In this document: positions 8,501 through 17,246 of the stretch, piece after piece | Layout of the letters: each line of letters opens with the position of its first letter | Position numbering within the stretch: position 1 is the first letter of the stretch | Source: an uncultured Bradyrhizobium sp. | Lineage (GTDB): Bacteria > Pseudomonadota > Alphaproteobacteria > Rhizobiales > Xanthobacteraceae | Length of the DNA: 64,000 nt | Direction: 5' to 3' | Assembly (NCBI RefSeq): GCF_947648125.1 | Contig: NZ_CANSMR010000001.1 | Coordinates: 310,001 to 374,000, forward strand | Notes under the pieces: model-generated | The model's database searches: none | What the model saw: only the letters and a program-made list of their open reading frames with translations | What the model was told of the DNA's origin: nothing | Program-made: the position numbers and the translations under genes

Positions 8501-9023
8501 AGACCATGAGCTTGGCCTCGCCGTTCCCGCCGTCGAAACCGGCACGTTGAATCGCTCCGCCTCCATCCTTATCCAAGCCGGCTTCAACTCGAGGCTCGGT
8601 GCCATCAAGGCTGTCACCGACACCGGCGCCACCTTCCGGACGGGTCAGGAGCTTCGGCAATGGCTCAACTCGGAAGCCGTCGCGGCATGGAGCGCGCAGC
8701 CGGATTGGCCGACAGCGGAAACCAAGGCCATGTGGACGGACTTCGTGCAGAGTTTCACACCGCGTGAAAACCGCACCTGGGCGGATCGTCGCTACTGGGC
8801 GAACGTGGCATGGCTTGGCGCGCCGCCGCCGCCGGGCACGTCCGTCCAGATTCATCACTGGGGCGGTCAACCGCGTGTCCTATCGACCGATGGCTCGCCG
8901 CTTGGCACGGTCCAGGCCGCTCTTAACCCTGGGAGAGCCGGACTGCTCCGCGCACAGGTGGCCCAGGACGTCGGCCAGATAAACATCACCTATTTGGGGC
9001 CTGCCGACCTATCCGGTGGCTGA
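5505..9023 (+). CDS. hamB: Hachiman anti-phage helicase HamB
   Basis: A 1172-residue superfamily 2 helicase. Residues 1-300 are an alpha-helical N-terminal region without recognised motifs. Walker A (PTSAGKT) is near 330-336, the DEGH box at 431-434, a motif III-like LSAIL follows, and motif VI (GRAGRAY) is near 698. The C-terminal third is helical and unrecognised. It overlaps hamA by 17 bp, so the two are co-translated. Together they form a complete Hachiman system in which HamB is thought to sense DNA and license HamA. No frameshift is visible. It is the last gene before the island end at 9222. Confidence 0.9.
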   Translation: MPTTPEAIVADINEAATAGFRGRLIARGQARAIIWRDGVLPAGAPAFAPQLSHDLHSYGYALLGLGLRLRELGGDAAQARTAFEQAATALEAVIAKGNRQEIDRDFHFVMTAASYHLAHLSARAYSLLSIVEADENFSPIERVLAQLMRRNFGALRASVLDYRASGEGSDARIATAIQANLDQTEAVANPIDGGNDFLFDGLDTALTDSFLAAMSLFLLALERGERPLLDQALERLRVSLVVCSELNMLPQWWAHRIAIHLLSDLWSSTFHERVPLQPAGGEAADWPRLRELFIALLQRRPKAEVDLWPSQIEAATRAVDQSDDLVVSLPTSAGKTRIAELCILRCLAGGKRVVFVTPLRALSAQTETTLQRTFGPLGKTISALYGSIGVSGFDEDAIRERDIVVATPEKLDFALRNDPSLLDDVGLLVFDEGHMIGLNEREVRYEVQIQRLLRRPDALQRRIVCLSAILPDGDQLDDFAGWLRRDHPGGLIKNDWRPTRLRFGEVVWTSPSARLNLRVGDERPWVQRFLTGAAPPNWIPPKRQRKRLFPDDQRELCLATAWRLVEDGQTVLVFCPERRSVEPFADVIVDLRERGALRSLLEADPSVLSTAIALGEEWLGPNSAILKCLRLGVALHHGALPTAYRKEVERLLRDNVLKVTISSPTLAQGLNLSATSVVMHSLHRNGERIEISEFKNVIGRAGRAYVDVEGIVLFPMFDDIAKKRRNWEALINDLGARNMESGLALLVWTLLSRMHARIGGDLNQLVNYVVNSAAAWTFPEIANEEPQERERALADWERHVATLDTAILSLIGENDIPDEGIEAALDDILQSSLWHRRLLRQNEQVRQALKAGLVSRSRLIWSQSTAARRRGYFLAGVGLTTGHALDAIAPDANLLLIQANGAIVQGDAEAAIAAITALAERVFIFYPFTPDPMPANWRDILRAWLLGQPLAGIAAGQESETLQFIEGGLVYRLPWAMEAIRVRAAANGDTVGVFDLLLEDHELGLAVPAVETGTLNRSASILIQAGFNSRLGAIKAVTDTGATFRTGQELRQWLNSEAVAAWSAQPDWPTAETKAMWTDFVQSFTPRENRTWADRRYWANVAWLGAPPPPGTSVQIHHWGGQPRVLSTDGSPLGTVQAALNPGRAGLLRAQVAQDVGQINITYLGPADLSGG

Positions 9024-9169
9024 AGCGCGACTAAGGGCCTGCCGATCGCGCTCGTCCCGCCTTCTCGGTAACGCGGTGCACCTAATCACTATGATCGTGC
9101 GACGAATGCCCATTTTCGGCCGGATAAGCCCAGGTGTGCGATTGGCAAGTCATTGATTATTCTTAACCC

Positions 9170-9222
9170 GCAGCTGACTCTTAATCAGCGGGTCCCAGGT
9201 TCGAGCCCTGGTGCGCCCACCA
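9170..9222 (+). other. Displaced 3' half of tRNA-Lys(CUU): island attachment site
   Basis: The sequence has an anticodon arm (GCTGA, loop CTCTTAA, TCAGC; anticodon CTT), variable region, T-arm with GGTTCGAGCC and an acceptor strand ending GCGCCCACCA. No D-arm or 5' acceptor strand precedes it, so it is not a whole tRNA gene. Integrases of islands often recombine in the 3' half of tRNA genes, leaving an intact tRNA at one end and this duplicate at the other. The intact tRNA-Lys and integrase would then lie left of the window. Confidence 0.85.
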
Positions 9223-9281
9223 AGCTTTTCAATAGCTTAGGTTAGCCCTCGTAATTGCCATTCCGACAAGCGGCCGCGTCT

Positions 9282-9386
9282 ATGAGCGGGGTCGAAAGCG
9301 GCAAAAGAAATCCGTCGCTCTTGGTGATTGAGCGGATAGCCAAGGCTCTAAGGGTCGATCCGGAGGAGTTGGTTCGTCGACGATGA
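9282..9386 (+). pseudogene. Remnant of an XRE-family HTH regulator
   Basis: An in-frame stretch reading GVESGKRNPSLLVIERIAKA and then ALRVDPEELVRRR before the stop is the C-terminal half of a classical XRE/Cro HTH domain. The recognition-helix and N-terminal part are missing; an in-frame stop lies about 30 bases upstream. It lies just outside the tRNA-Lys scar, so an insertion or deletion event probably removed the front of the gene. Confidence 0.6.
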
Positions 9387-9526
9387 CTAGCAGGCGCCCC
9401 GCCAATTACGAAAGTTGTAAGGTGCCCGCACGATGGGGCCACGAGGGCGATAATTTCGCTTCGTGGGACCAGCCCTATTACGACAGTCAATGGTTGGCCC
9501 GGACACTGGCGTCATAAACTTGGGGT

Positions 9527-9553
9527 GGAGGTTCGGGTCCTTCCCCCGCTACC
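9527..9553 (+). other. Possible tRNA T-arm/acceptor fragment
   Basis: GGAGG, loop TTCGGGT, CCTTC, then CCCCGCTACC resembles the T-arm and 3' acceptor strand of a tRNA. No matching 5' half or anticodon arm is found within 80 bases upstream. It may be another attachment scar or a chance match. Confidence 0.3.
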
Positions 9554-10447
9554 GCGTATGACCCACTGTTATGGTGGGCCTCCGGCAAGAGTCTTTCGCC
9601 GACCTGCGCCACCCACCTTGACCTCGACCGCGAAGGCTTCCCAAGGCCTTTCGGGGGCCCGGGGCGATCTGAGCAATGGTTCGGCGCGCGAGCGCTGACG
9701 TTACCACCACGCCTGCTTGGCGTTGGTGTGGGCGAGGGCTGTCCGCTCGGAGGTCCTGGCGCCATCAACACACCACTGGCAGTCAGCGTGAGAATAGCGA
9801 CGGTCGAGATCGGCCATGCCCCCGTCGCCGGAAGGCGAAATTGTTCGCCCCGCCGATGATGATGACCGCAGAGCGCAGCACTCTCAAACCGCAGCGGCGA
9901 GCCGGACGCCACACGCCTTCGCGCGAGCGATATCCAAAATGTGCAGGCAACGCTGTGCCCATTGCGACCTGCGACCATACGGTCCGGCATCCCCGGGCGA
10001 GGGTCGAGAGGCAGAACATTTCGTCAACGGGATGACCACCCGCACCGACTCGATTTGCGAGAGCGCCCAAGACAGCTCTCAGCTAGCACCGCGGTGGGCG
10101 CGATGCCATAGGGAAGCGAGTACTCAGCTCATCAACATGATGGGTTCCACTTCGCCAGTGGCCAGCCGGGAAGTCAGACCGGAGGGAGGGAAAGGGCGGA
10201 ACTGTGCCCTAAAGCAAGGGGAGTTGAATTCTAGGAATAGACTTGGGCATGCGCTGTGTTGTCTCGGCGCCGAGGAGCGATCGATGGCCCATTTTTACCA
10301 ACAAGCGGTAGCTTCGGCTCGGTGAGCGTCTCGGCGCTGATGGGCACCGTGTAGATCGCAGCGCGCCTCGCCGCTCAATCTAGTTCACCTCCAAGGGAAG
10401 GCTTTGCTGCAGGAAAAACTCAATCTGTTCCGGCCATTTTTATTTCA
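9554..10447. other. Intergenic stretch with no supportable gene
   Basis: Frames of 100-170 codons exist on both strands, but their translations are low-complexity (Arg, Ala, Pro), lack motifs and show no good ribosome binding sites. I see no gene here. The stretch follows the island scar and may be eroded DNA. Confidence 0.5.
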
Positions 10448-10471
10448 GCAAATTGCTATGGCACAATTTGC
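10448..10471. promoter_or_regulatory. Perfect inverted repeat upstream of the peptide/HTH pair
   Basis: GCAAATTG, an 8-bp spacer, then CAATTTGC is a perfect 8-bp dyad. It lies 57 bp upstream of the start at 10528 in an AT-rich patch, a fitting position for a regulator operator, possibly for the LuxR-type HTH protein it precedes. Confidence 0.5.
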
Positions 10472-10527
10472 ACTACCTGCCGAGTTCCACCGGAAGTAGG
10501 TTTAAACTCCAACGCAGGAGTTGTGTC

Positions 10528-10617
10528 ATGGGCAATGGCCTACTTGAAAGCGTTTGCATTGTTTTACTCGGGTTGAGCCCGCTCGCCATCATCGGCATCG
10601 CTATGCTCGTGCCGTGA
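10528..10617 (+). CDS. 29-residue hydrophobic peptide
   Basis: ATG at 10528 follows AGGAG by 7 bases. The peptide starts MGNGLLESVC and continues as an almost wholly hydrophobic helix (LLGLSPLAIIGIAMLV), so it could span a membrane once. Its stop overlaps the GTG start of the HTH gene (GTGA), a classical translational-coupling arrangement. It may be a leader whose translation sets HTH protein level, or a small membrane peptide; the sequence cannot decide which. Confidence 0.5.
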   Translation: MGNGLLESVCIVLLGLSPLAIIGIAMLVP

Positions 10618-10844
10618 CGGCACTGATATTAAGCCCGCGTGAAAAGAAGCTCCTGAGGCGAATGGCTCTCGGGCGGTGTGACGCGGACATTGCTGCGCAG
10701 ATCGGCGGGACCGAAGCGCAGGTGTCGGTCCAACGCCTGCGCCTGCTCAGAAAGCTCAAGATCAAATCTCAGGCTCAGATCATGGATGCGGCGGAAAGAT
10801 TGGCTAGATGGCCGTCGTCACCAATAGCTACGCCGCCTCCTTAA
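10614..10844 (+). CDS. LuxR-type HTH protein, stand-alone DNA-binding domain
   Basis: A 76-residue protein starting at GTG 10614, chosen because it couples to the preceding peptide and starts just before the HTH. It consists of almost nothing but a LuxR/FixJ HTH: LSPREKKLLRRMALGRCDAD, then IAAQIGGTEAQVSVQRLRLL and a dimerisation helix. No receiver or ligand domain is present. It could bind DNA as a dimer or interfere with larger LuxR/NarL regulators. The inverted repeat at 10448 is a candidate autoregulatory site. Confidence 0.7.
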   Translation: MTALILSPREKKLLRRMALGRCDADIAAQIGGTEAQVSVQRLRLLRKLKIKSQAQIMDAAERLARWPSSPIATPPP

Positions 10845-11112
10845 GGCTAAGCGCGAACTTGGCCCGACACGCACCAACCGGCAGGTAGATGGCCCCAGCA
10901 CCGGCTCTCACACAGGCTCCCCCAAGGTTGCTGGGACCGCTCAATAAAGAGGTCGCCTCAGTTGGTGGCCTCGTTCATTGAGCCGGAACGGCAACTTCCG
11001 CTTATGGCCGTTGGTGCATATTCACTTTGACGTCACCGACGTCTGCTCTTTAGAGCGACGCGGAACCCCGCAGCTACGTTGGTCAAGCTGACGTTGTGCT
11101 TTCGCTCACGTA

Positions 11113-11301
11113 TTACGGCCTTTTGCGATAGACCTGCCACGTACCGTTCTCTCGAAGCCACGCAGTCAGGTCGACGGTTGCACAATCCCAGGGCTCGATC
11201 GTGGACAGAACGTCATTTCTATCCGCCGCGTCCTTCGGTTTTGTTCGATTGTCTTTCGGGAGGCTGCTCTTGGCTCGCTCTTCGGCAGGCAACTTCTTCA
11301 T
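11113..11301 (-). CDS. Small basic hypothetical protein
   Basis: A 62-residue protein. The start at 11301 is preferred over 11352 because GGAGG lies 8 bases upstream. It is Lys-rich at the N-terminus (MKKLPAEERAKSSLPKDNR) and ends with a small folded-looking segment (DLTAWLRENGTWQVYRKRP). No signal peptide or membrane segment. The family is not recognised. Confidence 0.5.
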   Translation of the reverse strand: MKKLPAEERAKSSLPKDNRTKPKDAADRNDVLSTIEPWDCATVDLTAWLRENGTWQVYRKRP

Positions 11302-11385
11302 GACATATTCCTCCAAGGCGATTGAGGGTCGTTCCGACCGGTAATCTTCCACCTCGAAGTGCGGGGGCGGAGAATTCCACCGCCA

Positions 11386-11907
11386 TCACAGGGGTAGCGC
11401 TAGGCAAACGACCTGCGGATCCCTTCCGCGGCGGACCTGAAAGCCAAATTTGGCGAAAACCTTCCGCATCGCCGTGTTCTCCGGCAGGACGTCGGCGACG
11501 AGCTGCTCGAGCCCGGCCGCGCGCGCCAGAATAATAAGGTGGCGCATGAGCAAGGTGCCAACGCCCAGTCCCTGATAGTCGTCGATGGTCACGAAGGCGA
11601 TCTCGGCCATTCCGGAGTCCGTGACGACGTAGCGACCGCCGCCGATGATCACCTCGTGTTCGTCCTCATCGGCAAGCGCGATCAAGGCGACGTGACTGGT
11701 GAAATCGATGTTCATGAAGAAGTCGACTTCCGTCTTCGAGAAGCTTCGCTTGGGGCCGAAGAAGCGACGTTGCAGCGACTGGCTGCTCGTGCGACCGATC
11801 GCAGCCAACATATCTTCCTCGTCATCAGCCCGTAACATGCGGATCTCGACGCTCCGGCCATCGCGCAGACGTTCGCTCGCTGCATAATTCTCAGGCACGG
11901 GCATCAA
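11386..11907 (-). CDS. GNAT-family N-acetyltransferase
   Basis: A 173-residue protein with a GNAT fold. The acetyl-CoA pyrophosphate-binding motif A is DDYQGLGVGTLLMRHLI (Q-x-x-G-x-G) near residues 113-129, followed by motif B (NTAMRKVFAKFGFQ). Similar single-domain proteins accompany protein-lysine acetylation or small-molecule acetylation; the substrate cannot be inferred. The start lies about 44 bp from the FixK-type box at 11951, which is palindromic and could also serve this strand. Confidence 0.75.
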   Translation of the reverse strand: MMPVPENYAASERLRDGRSVEIRMLRADDEEDMLAAIGRTSSQSLQRRFFGPKRSFSKTEVDFFMNIDFTSHVALIALADEDEHEVIIGGGRYVVTDSGMAEIAFVTIDDYQGLGVGTLLMRHLIILARAAGLEQLVADVLPENTAMRKVFAKFGFQVRRGRDPQVVCLALPL

Positions 11908-11950
11908 CCTGTCCTCCGGCGCCAGAAACGCGCACGGCCGCGCCCGTGGC

Positions 11951-11964
11951 TTGACCTAAATCAA
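11951..11964. promoter_or_regulatory. FixK/FNR-type box upstream of the DUF3141-pta-ackA-fabI operon
   Basis: TTGACCTAAATCAA matches TTGA-N6-TCAA perfectly. Its centre is 62 bp upstream of the ATG at 12020, giving a start site near 11999 if the usual -41.5 spacing holds. In rhizobia such boxes bind FixK/FnrN-type activators under low oxygen. Confidence 0.75.
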
Positions 11965-12019
11965 CGATCCGGGCGCGCCAGCTGCTTTCAATCGGGGCGT
12001 TGGCGGAGGGACCGAAACG

Positions 12020-14230
12020 ATGTCGCTGGACAATCCGCAACTCCCGGGCGGCCCAATGTCTGGGGTCGTCGCCAAGGCCGTGGAGTACATGGTAGATGCC
12101 GGGCAGCGTAGCGTGCTGCTTCTGGATATCCTGCGCCAACGCGGCGATCAGTATCGCGAGCATGTTGCCCAGACGGCGCCGCACGTCCTGAGCTATGCAG
12201 CTGAGCTCATCTTGGACGGCCGCACGCTCGAGCAGCCTGTCAACTATGCGTTGGTGCGTATCATCCCGCCCAAGGGTGTGGAAATCGACCGCGACCGCCG
12301 CCCGTTCGTTGTCGTCGACCCACGTGCGGGTCATGGCCCGGGGATCGGCGGCTTCAAGGCCGACAGTGAGATCGGCGTCGCGATGAAGGCAGGCCATCCC
12401 TGCTATTTTATTGGCTTCCTGCCCGAGCCAATGCCGGGCCAGACCATCGAGCGCATTGCGCGCGCCGAAGCCGTCTTCATCGAAAAGGTCATCGAGCGGC
12501 ATCCCGAGGCTGATGGCAAACCGTGCGTGATCGGCAACTGCCAGGCCGGCTGGGCGATCATGATCCTGGCCGCATTACGGCCGGAACTGTTCGGTCCGGT
12601 GATCGTGGCGGGCGCGCCGCTCGCATATTGGGCCGGCGTCCACGGCAAATACCCGATGCGTTACTCCGGCGGGCTGCTTGGCGGAAGCTGGCTGACGGCG
12701 CTTTCCAGTGACCTCGGCGCAGGCAAGTTTGACGGTGCCTGGCTGGTGCAAAACTTCGAGAACCAGAATCCATCGAATACGTTGTGGACCAAGCAGTACA
12801 ACGTCTACACCAAGGTCGACACGGAGGCGGATCGCTATCTCGAGTTCGAACGCTGGTGGGGCGGGCACGTCAACCTCAATGCCGAGGAGATCCAGTTCAT
12901 TGTCGATGAACTCTTCATCGGCAACAACTTGGCCGCGGGGCGCGTCAAGATGTTCGACGGAACCGCAGTCGATCTGCGCAATATTCGTTCGCCGATCGTG
13001 GTGTTCTGCTCAAAAGGGGACAACATCACGCCTCCGCAACAGGCGCTGGACTGGATTCTGGATCTCTATGCGGATGTCCACGAGATCAGGGCGCATGGGC
13101 AGACCATTGTCTACACCGTGCATGAGACGGTCGGTCATCTCGGTATATTCGTTTCCGGTGGCGTCGCCAAGAAAGAGCATGCGGAATTCTCGAGCAACAT
13201 TGATTTGATCGACGTGCTGCCACCCGGCCTTTACGAGGCGACGTTCGAGGCGAGGGGATCCGACACGCTCAATGATGAGCTTGCGGTTGGGCAGTGGGTG
13301 ATGCGCTGCGAGGCCCGTACGCTCGACGACATCCGCGCAATGGGCGGGAACTCGCCGGAGGACGAGCGGCGGTTCGAGACTGCCAAACGGGTCTCCGAAA
13401 TGAATCTCGCCGCTTATCAGAAATTCGTGCAGCCTTGGGTCAAATCGATGGTGACGCCACAGATGGCGGAGATGATGCGCAACTGGCATCCGCTCCGCCT
13501 GCAATACGAGGCGTTCAGCAGCGAGAACCCCTGGATGAAGATGGTGGAGAACGCTGCGGACAAGGCCCGCGAAGCGCGCAAGCCGGTAGCCAAGGACAAT
13601 CCCTTCCTTGCGTTCCAGGAGCGCTTATCGAAGCAGATCGTCAGTTCGCTCGATCAGTGGCGCGACTCGCAGGAGGCGCTGAGCGAGGCGATGTTCCTTG
13701 CCATCTATGGCTCGCCGGCCTTGCAGGCCGCGGTCGGGGTTGATCCGCAGTCGACCCCCTCGCAACGCCGCGACATGGATTCAAAGCATCGAGAGCTCTT
13801 GCAAGCCCGCATCGCGGAGCTGACATCCCGGATCAGGTCCGGTGGTATGCGAGAGGCCGGCATTCGAGCCTTGCTTTATGTCGGATCGGCCCGGGGCATG
13901 GTGGACGAGCGCAGTCTCGAGGCGCTGCGGCGGCTTCGCCAAGTCGATGAGGCCGCGCGCGTGACGCTCGCGGAGTTCAAGATGCTGGTCCGCGAGCAGT
14001 TCTTCATGCTGCTGCTCAATCGAGAGGCCGCACTAGCGGCCATTCCAAAACTCCTGCCGGACAACATGGACGAGCGCCGCAGAGCGTTTGCCGCCATTCA
14101 GGACGTGCTGTCGGCAAGCGCGGAGATATCCGGCGAGGTGGCCAGGCGATTGAACCAGGTCGCCGAGCTGTTCGGGCTCGACGGTCACAACAACACCGTC
14201 CCCTTCGATCCGAAGGCCCGGGCGTCATAG
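12020..14230 (+). CDS. DUF3141 protein, PHA-synthase-like alpha/beta hydrolase
   Basis: A 736-residue protein with GGAGGG upstream of its ATG. The N-terminal 390 residues are an alpha/beta-hydrolase domain with the lipase-like box GNCQAG. The nucleophile position is Cys174, as in PhaC polyhydroxyalkanoate synthases, rather than Ser. A likely catalytic Asp lies in FCSKGDN and a His in ETVGHLGIF. The C-terminal 300 residues are helical. It heads an operon with a phosphotransacylase, acetate kinase and enoyl-ACP reductase behind a FixK box. A role in acyl-CoA or PHA handling under low oxygen is inferred; whether it polymerises or hydrolyses acyl groups is unknown. Confidence 0.8.
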   Translation: MSLDNPQLPGGPMSGVVAKAVEYMVDAGQRSVLLLDILRQRGDQYREHVAQTAPHVLSYAAELILDGRTLEQPVNYALVRIIPPKGVEIDRDRRPFVVVDPRAGHGPGIGGFKADSEIGVAMKAGHPCYFIGFLPEPMPGQTIERIARAEAVFIEKVIERHPEADGKPCVIGNCQAGWAIMILAALRPELFGPVIVAGAPLAYWAGVHGKYPMRYSGGLLGGSWLTALSSDLGAGKFDGAWLVQNFENQNPSNTLWTKQYNVYTKVDTEADRYLEFERWWGGHVNLNAEEIQFIVDELFIGNNLAAGRVKMFDGTAVDLRNIRSPIVVFCSKGDNITPPQQALDWILDLYADVHEIRAHGQTIVYTVHETVGHLGIFVSGGVAKKEHAEFSSNIDLIDVLPPGLYEATFEARGSDTLNDELAVGQWVMRCEARTLDDIRAMGGNSPEDERRFETAKRVSEMNLAAYQKFVQPWVKSMVTPQMAEMMRNWHPLRLQYEAFSSENPWMKMVENAADKAREARKPVAKDNPFLAFQERLSKQIVSSLDQWRDSQEALSEAMFLAIYGSPALQAAVGVDPQSTPSQRRDMDSKHRELLQARIAELTSRIRSGGMREAGIRALLYVGSARGMVDERSLEALRRLRQVDEAARVTLAEFKMLVREQFFMLLLNREAALAAIPKLLPDNMDERRRAFAAIQDVLSASAEISGEVARRLNQVAELFGLDGHNNTVPFDPKARAS

Positions 14231-14247
14231 CAATTCGGAGCGGAGTA

Positions 14248-15222
14248 ATGGATGTCATGGCAACCGGACCGAACCAAGCCCAGCCGGGATCAAAATACGA
14301 TCGTCTCATCGTCGCCGCGAAGGGCGTTCCGTCGGTCTCTACGATCGTCGTGCATCCCTGCGATGAGAGCTCACTGCGAGGTGCGATCGACTCCGCCGAG
14401 GCTGGCATCATCAAGCCGATTCTCGTCGGCCCGGCTGGGCGGATCCGAGATACCGCGGTGAAGCACAATATTGATATTGCGGGCTATGAGGTCGTCGATA
14501 CGCCGCCAACTGAAGCTGCTGCCGCGGCCAGGGGCGTCGAGTTGATTCATGAAGGTCAAGGCGAAGTCCTGATGAAGGGCAGCCTCCACACCGATGAACT
14601 GATGCGCAGCGTGACAGCAAAGGTCGGCGGGCTGCGCACCGACCGGCGCATCAGCCACGTATTCGTGATGGACGTGCCGGCCTATTCCGAAACGGTGTTC
14701 GTCACCGATGCCGCCATCAACATCTTCCCCGACCTGGACGACAAACGCGATATCATCCAGAATGCTGTCGACCTCTACAATCAGGCCGGCTTCGGCACGA
14801 CACCTCGGGTGGCGATCCTGTCGGCAGTCGAGACGGTGACGGCGAAGATTCCGTCGACGATTGAAGCGGCGGCGCTCTGCAAGATGGCAGACCGCAAGCA
14901 GATCACCGGCGCGTTACTCGATGGTCCGCTTGCCTTCGACAATGCGATCGACATGGAGGCGGCGCGGATCAAGGGCATCAGGTCCGAGGTCGCTGGCCGG
15001 GCGCAGATTCTGGTCGTGCCCGACCTCGAGTCAGGCAACATGCTGGCGAAGAACCTGGCCTATTTCGCCAAGGCGGATGGCGCCGGCATCGTGCTCGGCG
15101 CACGGGTGCCGGTCGTGCTGACGTCGCGCGCCGATTCTGCGCGGTCACGGATGGCATCCGCTGCGGTGGCCTGCCTGTACGCGGCGGCCCGGCGTCGCGG
15201 TGCTCCCATCGCTGCCGCGTGA
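14248..15222 (+). CDS. pta: Phosphate acetyl/butyryltransferase
   Basis: A 324-residue PTA/PTB-family enzyme, which interconverts acyl-CoA and acyl phosphate. Family blocks visible are [30 protein letters not shown] and [15 protein letters not shown]. It is the short single-domain form, without the N-terminal DRTGG/BioD-like part of long Pta or the MaoC domain of some bifunctional relatives. It lies 17 bp after the DUF3141 gene and overlaps ackA by 4 bp, so acyl phosphate can be passed directly to the kinase for ATP formation. Acetyl versus butyryl preference cannot be told from sequence. Confidence 0.88.
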   Translation: MDVMATGPNQAQPGSKYDRLIVAAKGVPSVSTIVVHPCDESSLRGAIDSAEAGIIKPILVGPAGRIRDTAVKHNIDIAGYEVVDTPPTEAAAAARGVELIHEGQGEVLMKGSLHTDELMRSVTAKVGGLRTDRRISHVFVMDVPAYSETVFVTDAAINIFPDLDDKRDIIQNAVDLYNQAGFGTTPRVAILSAVETVTAKIPSTIEAAALCKMADRKQITGALLDGPLAFDNAIDMEAARIKGIRSEVAGRAQILVVPDLESGNMLAKNLAYFAKADGAGIVLGARVPVVLTSRADSARSRMASAAVACLYAAARRRGAPIAAA

Positions 15223-16442
15223 CTGTCATGGATACGATCCTCGTCGTCAATGCCGGCTCCTCCAGCGTGAAATTCCAGGTCTTCGTGGTGGAGGCCGAGG
15301 GCCGGCTGGCGCGGCAGCTAAAGGGCCAGATCGATGGCATCGGCAGCCGGCCGCGGATGCGTGCCAGCGGCCCCAGCGGCGAGCCGCTGGCCGACCGGGC
15401 CTATCCGATCGAAGCAGTTGCCGACGTTCCTGCCGCTATGTCCGTCGCCGGCGCCTGGCTGAGAGATGAGCTCAACATCAACCCTGTGGCTGTCGGCCAT
15501 CGGGTTGTTCACGGCGGCCCGGATTACGGGCACCCGGTGCTGATCGACCCTGTGGTCGTGTCGCGGCTAGAACGCTACGCGCCGCTGGCGCCGCTGCACC
15601 AGCCACACAATCTGGCGCCCATTAAATCCCTGCTAGCCAATTTTCCGACCCTGCCGCAGGTGGCCTGCTTCGATACGGCGTTCCACCGCGATCATGACCC
15701 GCTGGCGGACCACTATGCCATTCCGCACCAGCTGTACGCCGAGGGCATCAGGCGCTACGGCTTCCACGGCCTGTCCTACGAATATGTGGCCAAGCGGCTG
15801 CCGCAGGTGGCGCCGGAGGTCGCGGTCGGTCGTGTGATCGTGGCTCATCTCGGCAGCGGCGCCTCGATGTGTGCGATGCGGGCAGGCCGGAGCGTCGAAA
15901 GCACGATGGGATTTACGGCTCTCGATGGCCTCGCGATGGGAACGCGGCCCGGCCAGATCGATCCCGGTGTAGTCCTGTACCTGCTTACCGAGAAGGGAAT
16001 GTCCGTGCCTAAGGTACAAGACTTTCTGTATCGCGACTGCGGCCTGAAAGGTCTGTCCGGCGTCAGCAACGACATGCGCGAGCTCGAGAATAGCGCGGAC
16101 CCGCGGGCTGTATTTGCGATCGACTATTTCATTTATCGCGTTGGCCTCAACGCCGGCATGCTGGCATCCGCGCTGGAGGGGCTAGACGGCTTCGTCTTCA
16201 CCGCGGGGATCGGCGAAAACTCCGTTTCGATCCGTGCCCGCATCTCGGAACGGCTGGCATGGCTCGGGATCGAGCTCGATCCAGTCGAGAACGCACGGCA
16301 TGCCACCAGGATATCTCGATCGGGCAGCCGAACCCCCGTCTACGTCGTGCCGACCGACGAGGAACTGATGATCGCGCAGCATACGCTGACGCTGCTCATG
16401 AACAAGCCATCGCCAAATCCAAAACGCGAGAGAGTGTCATGA
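15219..16442 (+). CDS. ackA: Acetate kinase
   Basis: About 400 residues, the usual length for the family. It opens with the ASKHA phosphate-binding loop ([11 protein letters not shown]) and carries [38 protein letters not shown] and the C-terminal FTAGIGEN block. GTG at 15219 overlaps the pta stop; ATG at 15228 is an alternative start. It makes ATP from acetyl phosphate. Its stop overlaps the fabI ATG by 4 bp, so the whole operon is coupled. A low-oxygen overflow route acetyl-CoA to acetate fits the upstream FixK box. Confidence 0.92.
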   Translation: MTVMDTILVVNAGSSSVKFQVFVVEAEGRLARQLKGQIDGIGSRPRMRASGPSGEPLADRAYPIEAVADVPAAMSVAGAWLRDELNINPVAVGHRVVHGGPDYGHPVLIDPVVVSRLERYAPLAPLHQPHNLAPIKSLLANFPTLPQVACFDTAFHRDHDPLADHYAIPHQLYAEGIRRYGFHGLSYEYVAKRLPQVAPEVAVGRVIVAHLGSGASMCAMRAGRSVESTMGFTALDGLAMGTRPGQIDPGVVLYLLTEKGMSVPKVQDFLYRDCGLKGLSGVSNDMRELENSADPRAVFAIDYFIYRVGLNAGMLASALEGLDGFVFTAGIGENSVSIRARISERLAWLGIELDPVENARHATRISRSGSRTPVYVVPTDEELMIAQHTLTLLMNKPSPNPKRERVS

Positions 16443-17230
16443 ACATCCCGGTTTATCCCGAGACCAACGTCGCGCTGAAAGGCAAGAAGGGCTTGATCGT
16501 CGGCATAGCCAATGACCAATCGATCGCCTGGGGCTGTGCCAAGGCGTTTCGCGCGCTCGGTGCCGAGCTCGCTGTCACCTACCTGAACGAGAAGGCCAAG
16601 AAGCACGTCGAACCGCTGGCGAAGGCGCTGGAATCGCCGATCTTCATGCCGCTCGACGTGATGGTCGAGGGCGAGACCGAAAAAGTCTTCGAGCGGATCG
16701 GAAAGGAGTGGGGGCAGCTCGATTTCCTGCTTCACTCAATCGCGTTCTCACCGAAAGAAGCTTTGCATGGCCGTGTGGTCGACGTCGACCGGGCGGGCTT
16801 CCAGAAGACCATGGATGTGTCCTGCTGGTCGTTCATGCGCATGGCCCATCTCGCCGAACCGCTGATGAAGAACGGCGGCACGATGTTCACCATGACCTAT
16901 TACGGCAGCCAGATGGTGGTGAAGAACTACAATGTCATGGGCGTCGCGAAGGCGGCGCTCGAGGCGGCGGTGCGCTACATCGCCGCGGAGCTCGGACCAA
17001 AAGGCATTCGGGTCCATGCCATCTCGCCTGGGCCACTTGCCACGCGCGCAGCATCCGGCATTCCAGAATTCGACGAACTGATGGACAAGGCGCAGTCGCA
17101 GGCGCCGACGCGCAGCCTCGTCAGCATCGACGACGTCGGTAAGGCTACAGCGTTCCTTGCCCTTGATGGTGCAAAGCTGATCACGGGAGACGTACTCTAT
17201 GTCGATGGGGGCTACCACATCATCGATTAG
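16439..17230 (+). CDS. fabI: Enoyl-[acyl-carrier-protein] reductase FabI paralogue
   Basis: A 263-residue short-chain dehydrogenase of FabI type. The N-terminal nucleotide site is [13 protein letters not shown]. The catalytic pair is in YNVMGVAK (Tyr-x6-Lys), and the substrate-loop segment [12 protein letters not shown] is present. The start at 16439 overlaps ackA by 4 bp. FabI reduces enoyl-ACP with NAD(P)H in fatty-acid synthesis. As the fourth gene of a FixK-box operon it is probably an extra paralogue that consumes reductant under low oxygen, with the housekeeping copy elsewhere; that is inference. Confidence 0.9.
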   Translation: MNIPVYPETNVALKGKKGLIVGIANDQSIAWGCAKAFRALGAELAVTYLNEKAKKHVEPLAKALESPIFMPLDVMVEGETEKVFERIGKEWGQLDFLLHSIAFSPKEALHGRVVDVDRAGFQKTMDVSCWSFMRMAHLAEPLMKNGGTMFTMTYYGSQMVVKNYNVMGVAKAALEAAVRYIAAELGPKGIRVHAISPGPLATRAASGIPEFDELMDKAQSQAPTRSLVSIDDVGKATAFLALDGAKLITGDVLYVDGGYHIID

Positions 17231-17246
17231 AGGGTGGGAGGTCCAG

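Noticed and set aside
9500..9800. Possible tmRNA-like segment (tRNA-like T-arm near 9527)
   Set aside because: No tag-peptide coding sequence and no matching acceptor strand could be found; kept only as a weak tRNA fragment.
9487..10325. Long frames on both strands after the tRNA-Lys scar
   Set aside because: No motifs, poor ribosome sites and biased composition; not supportable as genes.
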